Of a DNA stretch of 64,000 nt, positions 1 through 10,599 are shown piece after piece. A model generated the notes under the pieces. It had not been told where the DNA came from. It made no database searches and saw nothing but the letters and a program-made list of their open reading frames with translations. Source of the DNA: Ascaphus truei (lineage: Eukaryota > Chordata > Amphibia > Anura > Ascaphidae); assembly GCA_036426205.1 (NCBI GenBank), contig CM071569.1, forward strand, positions 4,127,644 through 4,191,643, written 5' to 3'. Each line of letters starts with the position of its first letter. Positions within the stretch are counted from its first letter, which is position 1. The translations under genes were made by a program, and so were the position numbers.

Positions 1-868
1 TTGCCCATCTCTACATGTATTCCCTATATGCAGTAGATCCCTGTATCTTGTGGATCCCTGAAAAGGGATGGATATACTGTATAAAAAAAGATTTCCCGAA
101 ATATATAAGAACATTTAAGAAGCTTGAAATATCATGTTATTAAATATTTAGTGAGTTAAAAAAAAATGGTAACTATTTGTGCACAATTTATGGTTCCCTT
201 ATTGTATTGGAGGCTACGCTGTGAAATGTAACGATGAAATAACATTATGATGCCGGTTATTAAAAAAACCCATACACATGAATACAGCGGCTGTCAAAAA
301 CATTTCTGTTTGTCATTTTTAATAACAGTATTTGTGCTATCAGGCACCTTGGGCAGCTTTATGCCTGAGCATTTTATTAAAATCACATAGCGTATTAGGC
401 TATTGCAGATTATCCTAATTCCACATCAAGCCTTGAGATAACACATGGCATGTAGTTTATTGTGAAATAATATCTTTCCATCGAAGGCTGGCACACACCC
501 CAGATTGTTTTAATAAATCACTACAAAGGCTTACCCAAGAGAAGCTAACTTTGCTGTAAGTTCTGGGGCAGAGGCCGATAGGAAACAGTGGTTGGGACAT
601 GTTGAAGATGTTGAGACCTAGAGGTCTAGTGACTAAAGTCTCTTGACTGCAAAACTGGTGCAACCAACTACACCCTGTTTTTTAAAGGAAGGGGTGACAA
701 CTGTAAGCAATTGGGTGTTTTCCTTTGATACACTCATTATTATTGTTTGTAATATTCCATAGTGCGGTACAGTGGGGGTACAGAATGATGTATATTACAT
801 ACACATAATCACGTACCACATAAGGACAATCAAGCGCAAATGGGTTTTGCAGCCTGGAGACAATAGTG
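1..868. other. AT-rich DNA, no gene seen
   Basis: I see no splice-bounded coding segment and no recognisable transposon. Short open frames here have no protein-like composition. The stretch ends at the first hAT-like MITE. Confidence 0.5.
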
Positions 869-1042
869 CAGGGGTGTCCAACACCAGACCTCAAGGGCCA
901 CCAACAGGTTAGGTTATCATGATATACCTGCTTCAGCACAGGTGGCTCAATCAGTGGCTCAGTCATAATGACTGTGCTGCCTGTGCTGAAGCAGGGATAA
1001 CCTGAACATCTGCCCCTTGAGGACGGGAGTTGGCCACCCCTG
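869..1042. mobile_element. Palindromic hAT-type MITE, copy 1
   Basis: The element starts CAGGGGT and ends ACCCCTG. Its two halves are near inverted copies that meet at 'gtggctcaatcagtggctcag'-like central sequence, so the whole 174 bp could fold as a hairpin. The terminal CAGGGGT is typical of hAT transposons. Flanking octamers caatagtg and ctttagcg match poorly, so the TSD has decayed. Related copies lie near 7.1, 8.6, 14.8, 17.6, 24.7, 28.6, 36.5, 56.8 and 63.8 kb. It carries no transposase, so it would depend on an enzyme supplied elsewhere. Confidence 0.8.
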
Positions 1043-1830
1043 CTTTAGCGCCTAACCCTTCAATGGAGTTAGGCCTTAGCTCCAATGATGGTCCATTAAA
1101 TTGAATGAGGTATATAGTCAACATATTCTATATAGTTAAACTAACGCTTCCGACTACTGTGTATACAGAATAAGCCCCTAAGATTGAAAAGGTCAGCATT
1201 GTTTTGCAAGGCTCTGCCCTAATCTTGTTGATGGATGCCTTTCTTTAATAAGACACGGCAACTTGACGTTTTTGAAATGATTTTTCGGGGTTAAATTATA
1301 AACATGGTAATCTGGAACTTGGGAGCGTTTAATTGGCTTTTGATTGATGTTGCTGTGTTAAGCAGCGTGCACCCTTCTCTTCCACTGGAAGAGTGTTCTT
1401 ATACCCCCCACCACCACCACCACCTTCCATTGTTTTAGCCTCTGACATATGTTATGACGATGATGTCATCATGCAGGTGGGGCCTGTTATTCTATGAGGG
1501 GAGGAAACCAAAGATTGACAATGTCAGGCTCACCACCGTAAAGGAACATCCAAAGTTGGAAAATAAATGTGATTTTCTTTCACATGAAAGATGATTGAGG
1601 TTGTTCAAGGATTCCATTTGCATTGTAACGTTGTTAATAAAATGCTTTAATTTTGTGAGCTAAGAGGGTCCCCTCTTTAATATCCCTTCAGTGGCAGGGG
1701 AGGGCACTGGTATTAGAAGTGGTTTTCTGTATAAAAAAAATAAATAGTTTTTACAGCAAATTACTTTTAACATATTCAGTACATTGAGGCATACATATCA
1801 AGCTCTAACATAGAGATCACTACCCATCTT
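1043..1830. other. No gene seen
   Basis: AT-rich sequence without recognisable genes. A short CCACCA run lies near 1408-1422. The last ~90 bp may be the upstream part of the PLE remnant that carries the hammerhead-like motif at 1835. Confidence 0.4.
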
Positions 1831-1834
1831 TACA

Positions 1835-1865
1835 CTGATGAGACCCAAAAGGTTGAAACATCGTC
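1835..1865 (+). ncRNA. Hammerhead ribozyme-like motif of PLE type (decayed)
   Basis: Elements in order are CTGATGA (1835-1841), stem II GACC/GGTT (1842-1845 with 1851-1854), GAAA (1855-1858), and a 2-bp stem III AC/GT around a three-base loop with C1865 as the expected cleavage nucleotide. The very short stem III matches hammerheads known in Penelope-like elements. Stem I is poor: only the first base pair is clear. It is therefore probably a fossil. A mariner-type MITE inserted 12 bp downstream. Confidence 0.5.
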
Positions 1866-1877
1866 TTAATTCAACTA

Positions 1878-2107
1878 CAGCTCAACCCCGCTATAACGCG
1901 ATCCGTTACAACGCAAATCCGCTTATAGCGCGATGTAAGCGTGGCTCCCAATTTTTGTATTTATGAATACTTTACAGCACGCTTATTGGTATCTTAAATA
2001 CTTTATTGTACAATGCATACAATTGTACATTATTTCTAACACGATCCGCTTATAGCGCAATGTGATTCTTTGGACCCCAAGCACAGCGTTATAAGGGGGT
2101 TGAGCTG
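1878..2107. mobile_element. Tc1/mariner-type MITE with TA target duplication
   Basis: Inverted ends CAGCTCAACCCC and GGGGTTGAGCTG are flanked by TA on both sides (1876-1877 and 2108-2109). Subterminal sequence 'cgctataacgcgatccg' recurs in inverted form as 'cggatcgtg'-like and 'gcgttata' blocks. TA duplication and the CAG terminus fit the Tc1/mariner (pogo-like) group. There is no coding capacity in its 230 bp. Confidence 0.75.
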
Positions 2108-2442
2108 TATTGCAATGCAAAAAAAAGGTATCCAGTATATCTGCTTGCAATGTATGCAAATGTGTGTGTAATAACTCCCTTTGCTGCCAGAAGTACCTTA
2201 GTTTAATCAGAATTGCAGGACTTTGCGGTGCACAAAGCTGTACAGGAGGGCAACAGTGATTTACTAGCCTGTTGTTTGATGGCTCTTTAATCCTGTCCAT
2301 ATCGAGACTTAGTACCCACAAATCGCCTGTTCTGTGAGAAATCCATCAGCTGCTGCATGCCGTAATAACCTGGAAGGGAAAATATCAGAGATACATCTTG
2401 TTTACTCCGCCATTTGCTTTATGAAACTTTGAATCACTAATG
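2108..2442. other. No gene seen
   Basis: Continuation of AT-rich sequence interrupted by the mariner-type MITE. The 112-residue open frame that overlaps this stretch on the minus strand reads through the MITE and resembles no known protein. Confidence 0.4.
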
Positions 2443-2950
2443 GAACCAAGTTCTGAACATTGATCTCTCTGTGGGGGTACCCCAGAGCTCTGTCCTGGGA
2501 CCCCTTCTCTTTTCTCTGTACACACTCTCTCTAGGTGACCTAATCACATATTTTGGGTTTAAATATCACCTCTATGCTGACGACTCACAAATTTACCTTT
2601 CAACACCTGACCTTACACCTGCTATACAGACCAAAGTTTCTGGAATATCATCCTGGATGGCCATCCGCCGACTGAAACTTAACATGGCAAAAACAGAGCT
2701 CCTTATACTTCCTCCCAAACCTGGCCCTACTACCTCCTTCCACATTACTGTTGGAACTACGATCATTCACCCAGTAGCCCAAGCACGCTGCCTAGGGGTC
2801 ACACTCGACTCCTCTCTCACATTCTCCTCTCACATTCAAAACATATCTAAAACCTGTCGCTTTTTCCTCTGCAATATCACAAAGATACGCCCTTTCCTCT
2901 GTTTCTCGACTGCTAAAACTCTGACTCAGGCCCTCATTCTCTCCCGACGA
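2443..2950 (+). pseudogene. L2-like LINE reverse transcriptase fragment
   Basis: A 171-codon open segment encodes the centre of a non-LTR retrotransposon reverse transcriptase. The sequence shows GVPQ(S)[11 protein letters not shown] (palm, usually GVPQGSVLGP), then [12 protein letters not shown] with the catalytic YADD, then a helix rich in [11 protein letters not shown] and the thumb-side [15 protein letters not shown]. This order is that of L2/CR1-type enzymes, which copy their own RNA at a nicked chromosomal site. The N-terminal endonuclease and early RT motifs are missing, and the frame is lost after LTQALILSR near 2945, so this is a 5'-truncated, broken copy. The catalytic aspartates survive. 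The first ATG is not a real start; homology already runs in from about 2443. L2 versus another L2/CR1-superfamily clade is inferred from wording alone. Confidence 0.85.
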
Positions 2951-3719
2951 AGAATATCAGGTGCGCAAATCTCATCAGGACATTGAGGAAATAAGTAAAA
3001 ACACCAAAATAGTGCAATATTGTAAAACACAACAGATGCAGTCAATGTTGAAGTTCCTATAGATTTTACACTCACATGAAACACAGGCGTTATGGTTATT
3101 AGAAGTTACCAACTTATTTTGGCCGAATCGATGCTCCAGGTCAACATCATTATTATTTCATAGGCAGGAAGGGAAATCCATATATAGAAGAAAAAACAGC
3201 AAGAATAGTCCCACGAGGGCTCATCTCACAACACCCCCGCACACACAGAGGCACGTCACGCCAGAGACTCAGTGCTCAAGATACCCTGTGTGATACGGAC
3301 TCACACATGGCCGTGTGAGTCCTAATTCTATTGATATCTTATATTTCCAACCCCCCCCCCCCAGACATTATTGTGATTTGCACTCTTGGATGTGTGTATT
3401 GTCTTTTGTGCACACTCCCTGGTTGCTAGCTCTGGATTGCATGCTGATACTAGTATATTAGCTGTTGTTTCGAGTTGTGTTATCCTCACACTCCATTTCT
3501 CTCTTTGCGCTCCCCTACTCTTCTTCTAACTACCTATTGAGGATCGCTGGGACGAACCTCCTCGGGTTGAGCTGCAGCATCTACATTGGGCCAGTATTGC
3601 TTTGATTATCATTTTACATCGCCTCCAATACGTGCGTCTGTATATTGTATAGGACATATCACTGTATGTGCCTTATTTCAGAGTGAGCCTCATTGGAGCG
3701 CCCCAGTATCTTCCTACAA
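2951..3719. other. No gene; hairpin and poly-C tract
   Basis: No coding sequence is recognised. Visible items are a perfect 10-bp hairpin at 3297-3322 (GGACTCACAC with GTGTGAGTCC, six-base loop) and a run of C near 3351-3362. Confidence 0.45.
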
Positions 3720-4315
3720 ACTTATGAGGAGAGGCTAGCTAAATTAGATTTATTTACATTAGAAAAGAGGCATCTAAGAGGGGATATAATAACTTTATAC
3801 AAATATATTCGGGGACAGTACAAGGAGCTTTCAAATGAACTATTCATCCCACGGGCAGTACAAAGGACTCGGGGTCATCCCTTAAGGTCGGAGGAAAGGA
3901 GATTTCACCAGCAACAAAGGAAATGGTTCTTTACAGTAAGGGCAGTTAAAATGTGGAATTCATTACCCATGGAGACTGTGATGGCAGATACAATAGATTT
4001 GTTCAATACAAGGCTGGACATCTTTTTAGAAAGGAAAGGTGTACAGGGATATACCAAATAAGTATACATGGGAATGATGTTGATCCAGGGATTAATCCAA
4101 TTGCCAATTCTTGGAGTCAGGAAGGAATGTACTTTTCCCCTTATTAGATATCATTGGATCATATGTCACTGGGGTTTTTTGTTTGCCTTCCTCTGGATAA
4201 ATAAGTAAGTATAGATATAGTATAAAGTATCTGTTGTCTAAATTTAGCATACTGTAGGTTGAACTTGATGGACACATGTCTTTTTTCAACCTCATCCATT
4301 ATGTAACTATGTAAC
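3720..4315 (+). mobile_element. CR1-like LINE 3' end (RT C-terminus plus 3' UTR)
   Basis: The open frame at about 3720-4061 matches the C-terminal tail of CR1-group polyproteins: YEERLAKLDLFTLEKRHLRG near its start, then TRGHPLRSEERRFHQQQRKWFF, then VKMWNSLPMETVMADTIDLF and a terminal RLDIFLERKG. This is the region after the RT thumb. It is followed by a UTR that ends 'aacttgatggac', 'ttttttcaacctcat' and 'atgtaactatgtaac'. The same 3' tail recurs at 16796-16866 and, inverted, at 23401. The copy is strongly 5'-truncated, the usual outcome of incomplete target-primed reverse transcription, and cannot move by itself. Confidence 0.85.
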
Positions 4316-4552
4316 GAGGCTCAAACAGGCCCCAGTTAACTCTCAATTTAGCCTGAAGGCATTCAGATCTGATCTACATGGGTCATGCCAGACCCTCTTA
4401 AAGGCTCCTCTCCCCTTTAGTCCCACCTCTTCCAAAGCCTTTGTTACTGGCTGCTCTTATGTCCATCAACAGTCACATGTCCATATCACACTGGAGAAGA
4501 ACTGTGAGAGTGTCAATTGCATCACACATGGGGTTACACATGTCATTTTAGA
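4316..4552 (+). repeat. Unclassified repeat shared with 14730-15135
   Basis: Blocks such as 'cattcag..tctgat', 'ggctcctctccc', 'tagtcccacctct' and 'acatgtccatatcacactgg' recur in the same order at 14730-15135, where the copy is split by a hAT-type MITE. It lies just upstream of an L2-like 3' end and may be the coding tail of that LINE, but I cannot prove this. Confidence 0.6.
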
Positions 4553-4880
4553 CACAGGTTAAAATAGCAGATTCTGGAACAACCTACCGGAGACTCTCAC
4601 ATCCACCACAAGTTTAAGTTCTTTCAAAACTAAGGCTGTCTCACATTTTAATCTGGTCTGTAACTGTTACATAAGCCTATAATATACATCTTCTCTAACT
4701 GTGCATGCAATGCATTGTATATAATGTATATTTATGTAACTCTTTATGTTCATTTATGTAACTGTATTTGTAACCATGTATTATTTGTCATATTAACTAT
4801 GCCCAGGACATACTTGAAAATGAGAGGTAACTCTCAATGTATTACTTCCTGGTAAAACATTTTTATAAATAAATACAATC
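4553..4880 (+). mobile_element. L2-like LINE 3' end
   Basis: The segment encodes a decayed 'FWNNLP' tail ('ttctggaacaacctaccgg') typical of the LINE C-terminus. It then runs through a UTR to 'gagaggtaactctcaatg', 'attacttcctggtaaaac' and a short 'ataaataaata' tail. The same tail appears inverted at 33923-34000 and in diverged form at 17590-17635, which supports a dispersed family. Confidence 0.75.
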
Positions 4881-4993
4881 GAAAAAATACTGTGAATAAG
4901 CGCTAAAGTGTCTGCAATAATTTGTGTGTGTAAAACAGTGATACACTCTTAAATAAGAATAAGCTGCCTGGTATCTACTGCCCTGTACAGACA

Positions 4994-5767
4994 GAATCAA
5001 ACAAACAACAAATAACCTGGCACCAAATTATGTCCAATGATGATAGGTCCTGAGATCTTCAGTGGATGAGCACAATGGCTTTCAAATCATGAAACGAGAA
5101 AAACAGAGAAAGGACAAAACATAGCGTAAAACTGCTAGGTAACGTCAGCCTACACTAAAGACAAAACATACATACACTTAGTGACTGATTAAAATTGAAT
5201 TTAATAAAAATAATAATGAACTATGTCATAAAAACAAGGACCACAGAACTGACAATGGTGGACAACTGTTCAGCCGCGGTGTCTGCGCGAGTACACCAGT
5301 GAGCCTGCTTCCCCCACCGGCGCTTTCCCGTGAGTGACATCAGGCTATTCCGGTGACAGTACCAGCGTCACAGAGCAGAGCTCTGTTGGGATACATCCTG
5401 ATGTCGATCGGACACTTACCCTTTTCCATTCTCGCTCGTTGTCACCCTGCTTCTTGTAAGTAGGGTTTTGATTTTACCATCTCCGGATGAACAGTTGTCC
5501 ATCATTGTCAGTTCTGTGGTCCTTGTTTTTATGACATTGTTCATTATTATTTTCATTAAATTCATTTTTAGTCAGTCACTAAGTGTATGTATGTTTTGTC
5601 TTTAGTGTAGGCTGATGTTACCCAGCAGTTTTACGCTATGTTTTGTCCTTTCTCTGTTTTTCTCGTTTCATGATTTGAAAGCTATTGTGCTTATCCACTG
5701 AAGATCTCAGGACCTATCATCATTGGACATAATTTGGCGCCAGGTTATGTTGTTGTTTGTTAGATTC
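4994..5767. repeat. Foldback element: 280-bp inverted repeats
   Basis: Arms 4994-5272 and 5488-5767 are near-identical inverted copies with scattered mismatches. The outer ends read 'gaatcaaacaaacaac' and the inner ends 'caactgttca'. The 215-bp centre is GC-richer and not duplicated. There is no coding capacity. The arm carries 'atcatgaaacgag', reminiscent of PLE ribozyme arms, but no closed stem II. It may be a foldback DNA transposon or an inverted PLE pair. Confidence 0.75.
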
Positions 5768-6309
5768 TCACTTATAAACAATATTTTCAGTGTTTACATC
5801 TTTTGAAAAAGAGGATAATTTCCTGCAGAATAATGCTTGATAGCGCCAACATGTTTATCACAGAACACTGACCCAATAAACACCTGCACCTGAATGCTAC
5901 GTGTAAGTGCCAGTGCCTTTGGCTACATCTACAGGACATTTATGGACTGGCCAGTCATATTCAGTGTGCTACATTATGCAGGGGAACGGAATTAGTTCAG
6001 GCAACTTTTTTGATTGAAGAATCAACAATAAACACCTAGAATGGGCTGGAATACGAACTGGGAGTGGGATACATGTATGTTCAACATCATTTCTTTATTT
6101 AAAGCTGAATTACTTTTTGCCGTTGAGATATTAATTTTTCTCTTCTCAGGGATCCAATACAATTTTTCATACAATCGTATTACCAGCTGTGTTATTATCC
6201 TGCACTAGCATGGTCTCTACATACATTAACATGGCACAGCATACCACACCCTTCTCCAACCTTTCACTTTTTCCCTATGTATGCCTCTTCTTTTTCTTTC
6301 CACTTTACC
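5768..6309. other. No gene seen
   Basis: AT-rich, no recognisable coding sequence or repeat end. A pyrimidine-rich stretch precedes the hAT MITE. Confidence 0.4.
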
Positions 6310-6317
6310 CTTCTCCC

Positions 6318-6621
6318 CAGTAGCGGATCTCCCATTAGGCCTGGGACTAGGGAGGCAAACTTTGTCCGCCCCCTTTTGCTGCGCACTTGGGCCTATCGTG
6401 CCCCCCTGCTCCTTCTGAATAGCAGCGTCAAGTGACGTCAAATGACGCAGCGTCAAATGACGTTGCATTACCATGGCAAAGGGACGCCATGCGACGTCAC
6501 ATTGGTGACGTCCGCTGCATCATTTGACACTGCGATGCAGAAGGAGGAGGGGGGCGGCAGGTAAGGAGGCGGTCGCCACTGCTAAGTGCCTAGAGGCGTC
6601 GGATTTTCAAATCCGCCGCTG
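6318..6621. mobile_element. hAT-type MITE carrying CRE-like palindromes
   Basis: The ends CAGTAGCGGAT and ATCCGCCGCTG form imperfect inverted repeats. Octamers cttctccc (6310-6317) and tttctccc (6622-6629) flank them and match at seven of eight bases, as expected for a hAT target duplication. The interior is unusually GC- and CpG-rich and holds TGACGTCA at 6433-6440, plus several ACGTCA/TGACGT half-palindromes near 6440-6512. No transposase is present. Confidence 0.7.
6433..6440. promoter_or_regulatory. CRE consensus palindrome
   Basis: TGACGTCA is the full binding site of CREB/ATF factors. It sits in a cluster of half sites inside the hAT MITE. Function is not shown; the match may come from the element's own palindromy. 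Confidence 0.3.
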
Positions 6622-6629
6622 TTTCTCCC

Positions 6630-8034
6630 TTCAGGTTTCTTTTCATCATCCCAGATCTCTAATGCAGAACTTATGATCATTAAAGTCACGCTAATGGTGT
6701 CTGCATGCATCTGAAATCTATTCATGCATACATGTGATAAAGGGAGATATGCAGATTTACGTTCATTCCAGCAAGGGGGGAGAAGCAGTACGTATTAACC
6801 CCTCCTCCCCTGGTGCCTTGTACCATCGAGTCTATATTAACCCTCTCACTGCATTCACTACAATATGTTGCAGGGTCCTTGACAAGTGCAGAGGTTAAGC
6901 GCTGTGTGTTTATTTCCCTTTAAATGTGTCATGAACTTTCACTTCTTTGCACCATGTGTTGGTTTTCAGGCTTGGGGCTTCCTTGTGTGTTCCCTCTGCA
7001 CTGGCTTACATCGATCTCTCAATGTGGATGTTAATTAAGATGTATTCTGCGGCCCATTGAAAGGCAGCACCGCATTCCACTTGTCTCAGTGCACCTACGT
7101 GTATTGTGTGGCTCGATACTTAGTCAGATTTCCTTAGGGCTTCCACTGAGCCACTGATTGAGCCACCTGTGCTGAAGCAGGGATTTCCTTACAACCTGAC
7201 CTGTTGTTGGCCCTTGAGGACTGGAGTTGCCCACCCCAGCCTTATGGACCCTGCTGAAAAGAAGTACTCAGCACTCTGCTTTTTGTTTGGTAAATATTAC
7301 CATTCGTGGAAGTGAGAGGCTGATTAACAATGGCTAGAATTGGGAACAGTGTAGTCACCTGCACACATCATTGCAGGATACTTATTAGTGCTGGGTTTGA
7401 TTTCCATTATATCTCAGCAGATTATTGCGAAAGCTATTTGTGTCCAGGATAGTTTGTATCACATAGATATTATATATCATATGATATATGTACTTCTCGT
7501 GCAGCTACTGTAAGAGGTTCACTATATTCTGTCTTACCTTAAGCAAACCATACAGATAGCAGCTTACAGATTCAATGCAAAACATTGGAGAATGCACACA
7601 AAAAGGGAACACAGATTAAGTTAATAATAGGAGGGTGGAGGTCTTGTAAAAAATAGTGGGCAACCTTATGGTGGGAGAGAAAATAAGAACAAATGTAAGT
7701 TTTGTGAAATTTAAAGCTGCAGCAAATTCCTCTGACTAATGAAGTAAAGTAAATATGACAGGGACGTTTTCGGGATGAAACGTTGGTGTAGGTTTAGGTT
7801 TGCTGATAGTGTTACTATGATGCCAGGACGTGGGGATGATGCTAAACAAAGAGACAATGGGATGGACCTTGACGACGAGTCTGCCTAGCTACGTTCGGGT
7901 GTGGCGTACTGTATATACCGGCGCAGTGACATCATTACGTCCGTCCCTCCTGAGCTGCGGCGTCATACTCGGTAGGAGGAGGGAGGATTTGGGTTTTACC
8001 ATGATGGCCACTATTGAAAGAGCTTTGAGAGGTA
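6630..8034. other. No gene; partial hAT MITE at 7145-7239
   Basis: The block at 7145-7239 is a half copy of the CAGGGGT hAT MITE, from 'cactgagccactgattgag' to 'gcccaccccag'. From about 7700 the sequence ('gggatgaaacgttgg', then a GC-rich stretch around 7870-7990) resembles the long non-coding part of a PLE terminal repeat leading to the motif at 8042. No protein gene is seen. Confidence 0.45.
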
Positions 8035-8041
8035 CTGACCT

Positions 8042-8076
8042 TTGATGAAGGGGTTTGTACCCCGAAATGTACTACC
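8042..8076 (+). ncRNA. Degenerate hammerhead-like motif
   Basis: TTGATGA is followed by a perfect GGGG/CCCC stem (8050-8053 with 8060-8063) and GAAA (8064-8067). The first core base is T instead of C, and stem III does not form in the expected register. It is probably an inactive relic of a PLE terminal repeat. Confidence 0.3.
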
Positions 8077-8643
8077 AGTTCCTCATTCCCACTGGCAGGC
8101 TGTTACTCTAATTGGGTATATTTACAATGTTGCTCTATGTATTAGAACGTTTCTCTTTTTTATATGGATTTATATATTTGATAATATATTTTGGAAACAC
8201 ATTTTCTTTTAACAGTGCTGTCTCTTTTTGCATTTGTGTAGTTATATTCTATTCGGGTGGTAAGAGGGTTAACAACCTTAGGCACTAACACCTTTGGTTA
8301 TATTTTAAGATTAGCCTTCATTGTATTTTTTTGGGGGGGATGTTTCTCCCTTCATCATTTTTGTTTTTATAATATCAGTGTTAGTTTGCCAACATAGCAA
8401 CCATAAACTGGTTAACTTTCTTTTGCGATGCTCTGTCTAAGAAATGGTTAATTATATTTGTACTGCAGGCTTTTGAGCTGCATTGAGTGTAAGAAAGTTG
8501 GAAAACCAGAGGGACGTACGTTGGTATTGTTGCTCTTACAGACAATGCCTACAGCACTCCCATACAAACTGTAGGTTGACCTTAGTTCTGTATATGTTGC
8601 GAAAGCTTCTCATACTGGGGATTCTGGATTCATGCTCTAGCGG

Positions 8644-8811
8644 CCGGGGTAGGCAACTCAAGTCCTGAAGGGCCAGCAACCGGTCAGATTTTCAGGATAT
8701 CCCTTCTTCTGCACAGGTTCACTGATTGAGCCACCTGTGCTGACACACGGATATGTTGAAAATCTCACCTGTTTTTTGGTAGCTCTTGAGGACTAGATTT
8801 GGCTACCCCTG
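8644..8811. mobile_element. Palindromic hAT-type MITE, copy 3
   Basis: The ends are CCGGGGTAGGC and GGCTACCCCTG. Flanks ctctagcg (8635-8642) and ctctagcc (8812-8819) share CTCTAGC, fitting the nTCTAGAn-like preference of hAT insertions. The halves are inverted copies, diverged in the centre. Confidence 0.75.
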
Positions 8812-9128
8812 CTCTAGCCATTCTACAAGTAAAATGGCCTGCACTTGTCCTTCCCCATATCTTGTTTGGTCCCCTTGTAGAGAAGATTTCAGGACCATGT
8901 CCCACTAAGCCACATATGTTAGTGTGGGAATAAAGTGAAAGCACTTTGCCATGTTTGTGAGCTTTGAAACTAAGGCTCACATGCCTAACTTCCAAAAACA
9001 ACAACACGTTACATGGTCTAAACATGTAAACTGGGTTCCTTAGGTTCTATATAAGGTATCTGGTTATAAAAAAAATAAGAAAGTTCCAGGATCGATGTAA
9101 AATGATTGTGAGCAGCTCAATATACTAA

Positions 9129-9250
9129 GGGGCTTATTCTAAATCAGCCAAAGTGACCATCATGTCATGTTTGGGTGAAATTCTATTCCATTTACTTCAA
9201 GGGGGATTTTTATCTAAAAACTTTAGATCGCCCACTATAGAATGAGCCCC
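9129..9250. mobile_element. Harbinger-type MITE with TAA duplication
   Basis: Terminal inverted repeats GGGGCTTATTCTA and TAGAATGAGCCCC are bounded by TAA at 9126-9128 and 9251-9253. A three-base T(A/T)A duplication is the mark of PIF/Harbinger elements. The 122 bp carry no gene. Confidence 0.65.
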
Positions 9251-10599
9251 TAATGTATCCCTAGGGGTAAAATAAAGTGCTGTTTTTTGTACTGGATTTG
9301 TCCCTCTTTTGCAGTTGGGAGTCATTTGTAAATGGACCCCATAGAAGCTACAGCAGTTTGGCTTGACTCCTACCTGTACTTGACCATGATATGCTAAATA
9401 CCTCTATTTTCGATAAGCATGTTAAATCATTGAGGCTTAATCACATCCATGAAGCTGCTAGTACAGAATCTGCCTGGTCTATACTATGTCCTTGGATTAA
9501 AAAAAAAGCGTTATTTTCCAGGTCTAGTCATATGACACCATTCACAAGAACCTTTTTTTCCCCTTATTATTACTATAGGTATTGTTAGGAAGATTAAAAA
9601 TGAGCTATCCAAACCTGGGCCATAATCAGCTAGGTATCCTAGATTTTTGAATAGGGCATGGACATGCAATGAAGGACTCGTGTTTACATTGAATAGTTAA
9701 TCATGGTTTGCTACAGAGTTAATTCTCTTCTCACTCTTCCTCATAAAGTCATGAGTAATGTATCTTTCAGGGCTGCTTTGATACCATGGTACAGTAAATG
9801 CTCTGCTCCCAGATTAAATAGCCTCTCCAGGTTTGAATACAATTTAGACAAGCTTGTTATCAGGAGGCAGAGTGCTTTTCATGGAATTTTACAGCGAGGA
9901 AGCACAGCACAGCTAATGCTCCCATTATCATAAAAGTTCACATTCACAGGACGAGTTCATTGGGTAGGTACTGTAGCTAAAGACTTGTGGAACTGGCTCT
10001 CAATTAAATCAGTTTGATGTGCTACTTTTCATCATATGACGTACTGTACATCACAAGATATATATCAATGAATAAAGGGATACTGTTAAGTCATGTTATG
10101 ATATATAGTGATCTCTTGTTATGATGCTATTGTATGGTGCATAGATCTGTGTAGAAGGAGGGGGTCAGTGATTACTAACCCTTTGAGTTCTCTATGACAT
10201 TAAGGCATCCTCATAATAAGTGGCACCCTGGGGGCCTTATGACGTCGCCCCGACATCATTAATGTTTTGCTAGTTTCTAGGGGAGATCCCGATTTTAGCT
10301 CTCAGTGAGATGAGATTGGGATTGGAAGAGAAGAGGGAGGGGACACCCTCTTCACGTTCTTGATGTCGAGGCAGATCTCGTTCATGAGATCACTGCACTA
10401 GTCTAGCAGCAATACACATTTACCAATATTTACATATCAATAGCATACATGCAGAAACAGAGACTGACATTATGCCATATATTATAAGCAGTGCTAAGCC
10501 ATAAAATACTTTATGCCCATTTAGGCAATTTAGCTGTAAAGTTCTTTAGGGCTTAGAGCCAGAGGAGGACATTGTTTTTTTTGCACCCCGGGGCAAGTT
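9251..10599. other. No gene recognised
   Basis: The 9391-9990 part has two open frames of 65 and 76 codons that match nothing I recognise. 'gacgtcgccccgacatc' near 10242 is an isolated CpG cluster. The rest is AT-rich. Confidence 0.4.

Noticed and set aside
2471..2986. Functional reverse transcriptase gene
   Set aside because: Endonuclease and early RT motifs are missing and the frame is lost after the thumb; it is a truncated LINE.
5060..5110. Hammerhead in the left foldback arm ('gtggatgagc' ... 'atcatgaaacgag')
   Set aside because: The first box is TGGATGA and no stem II can close between the boxes.
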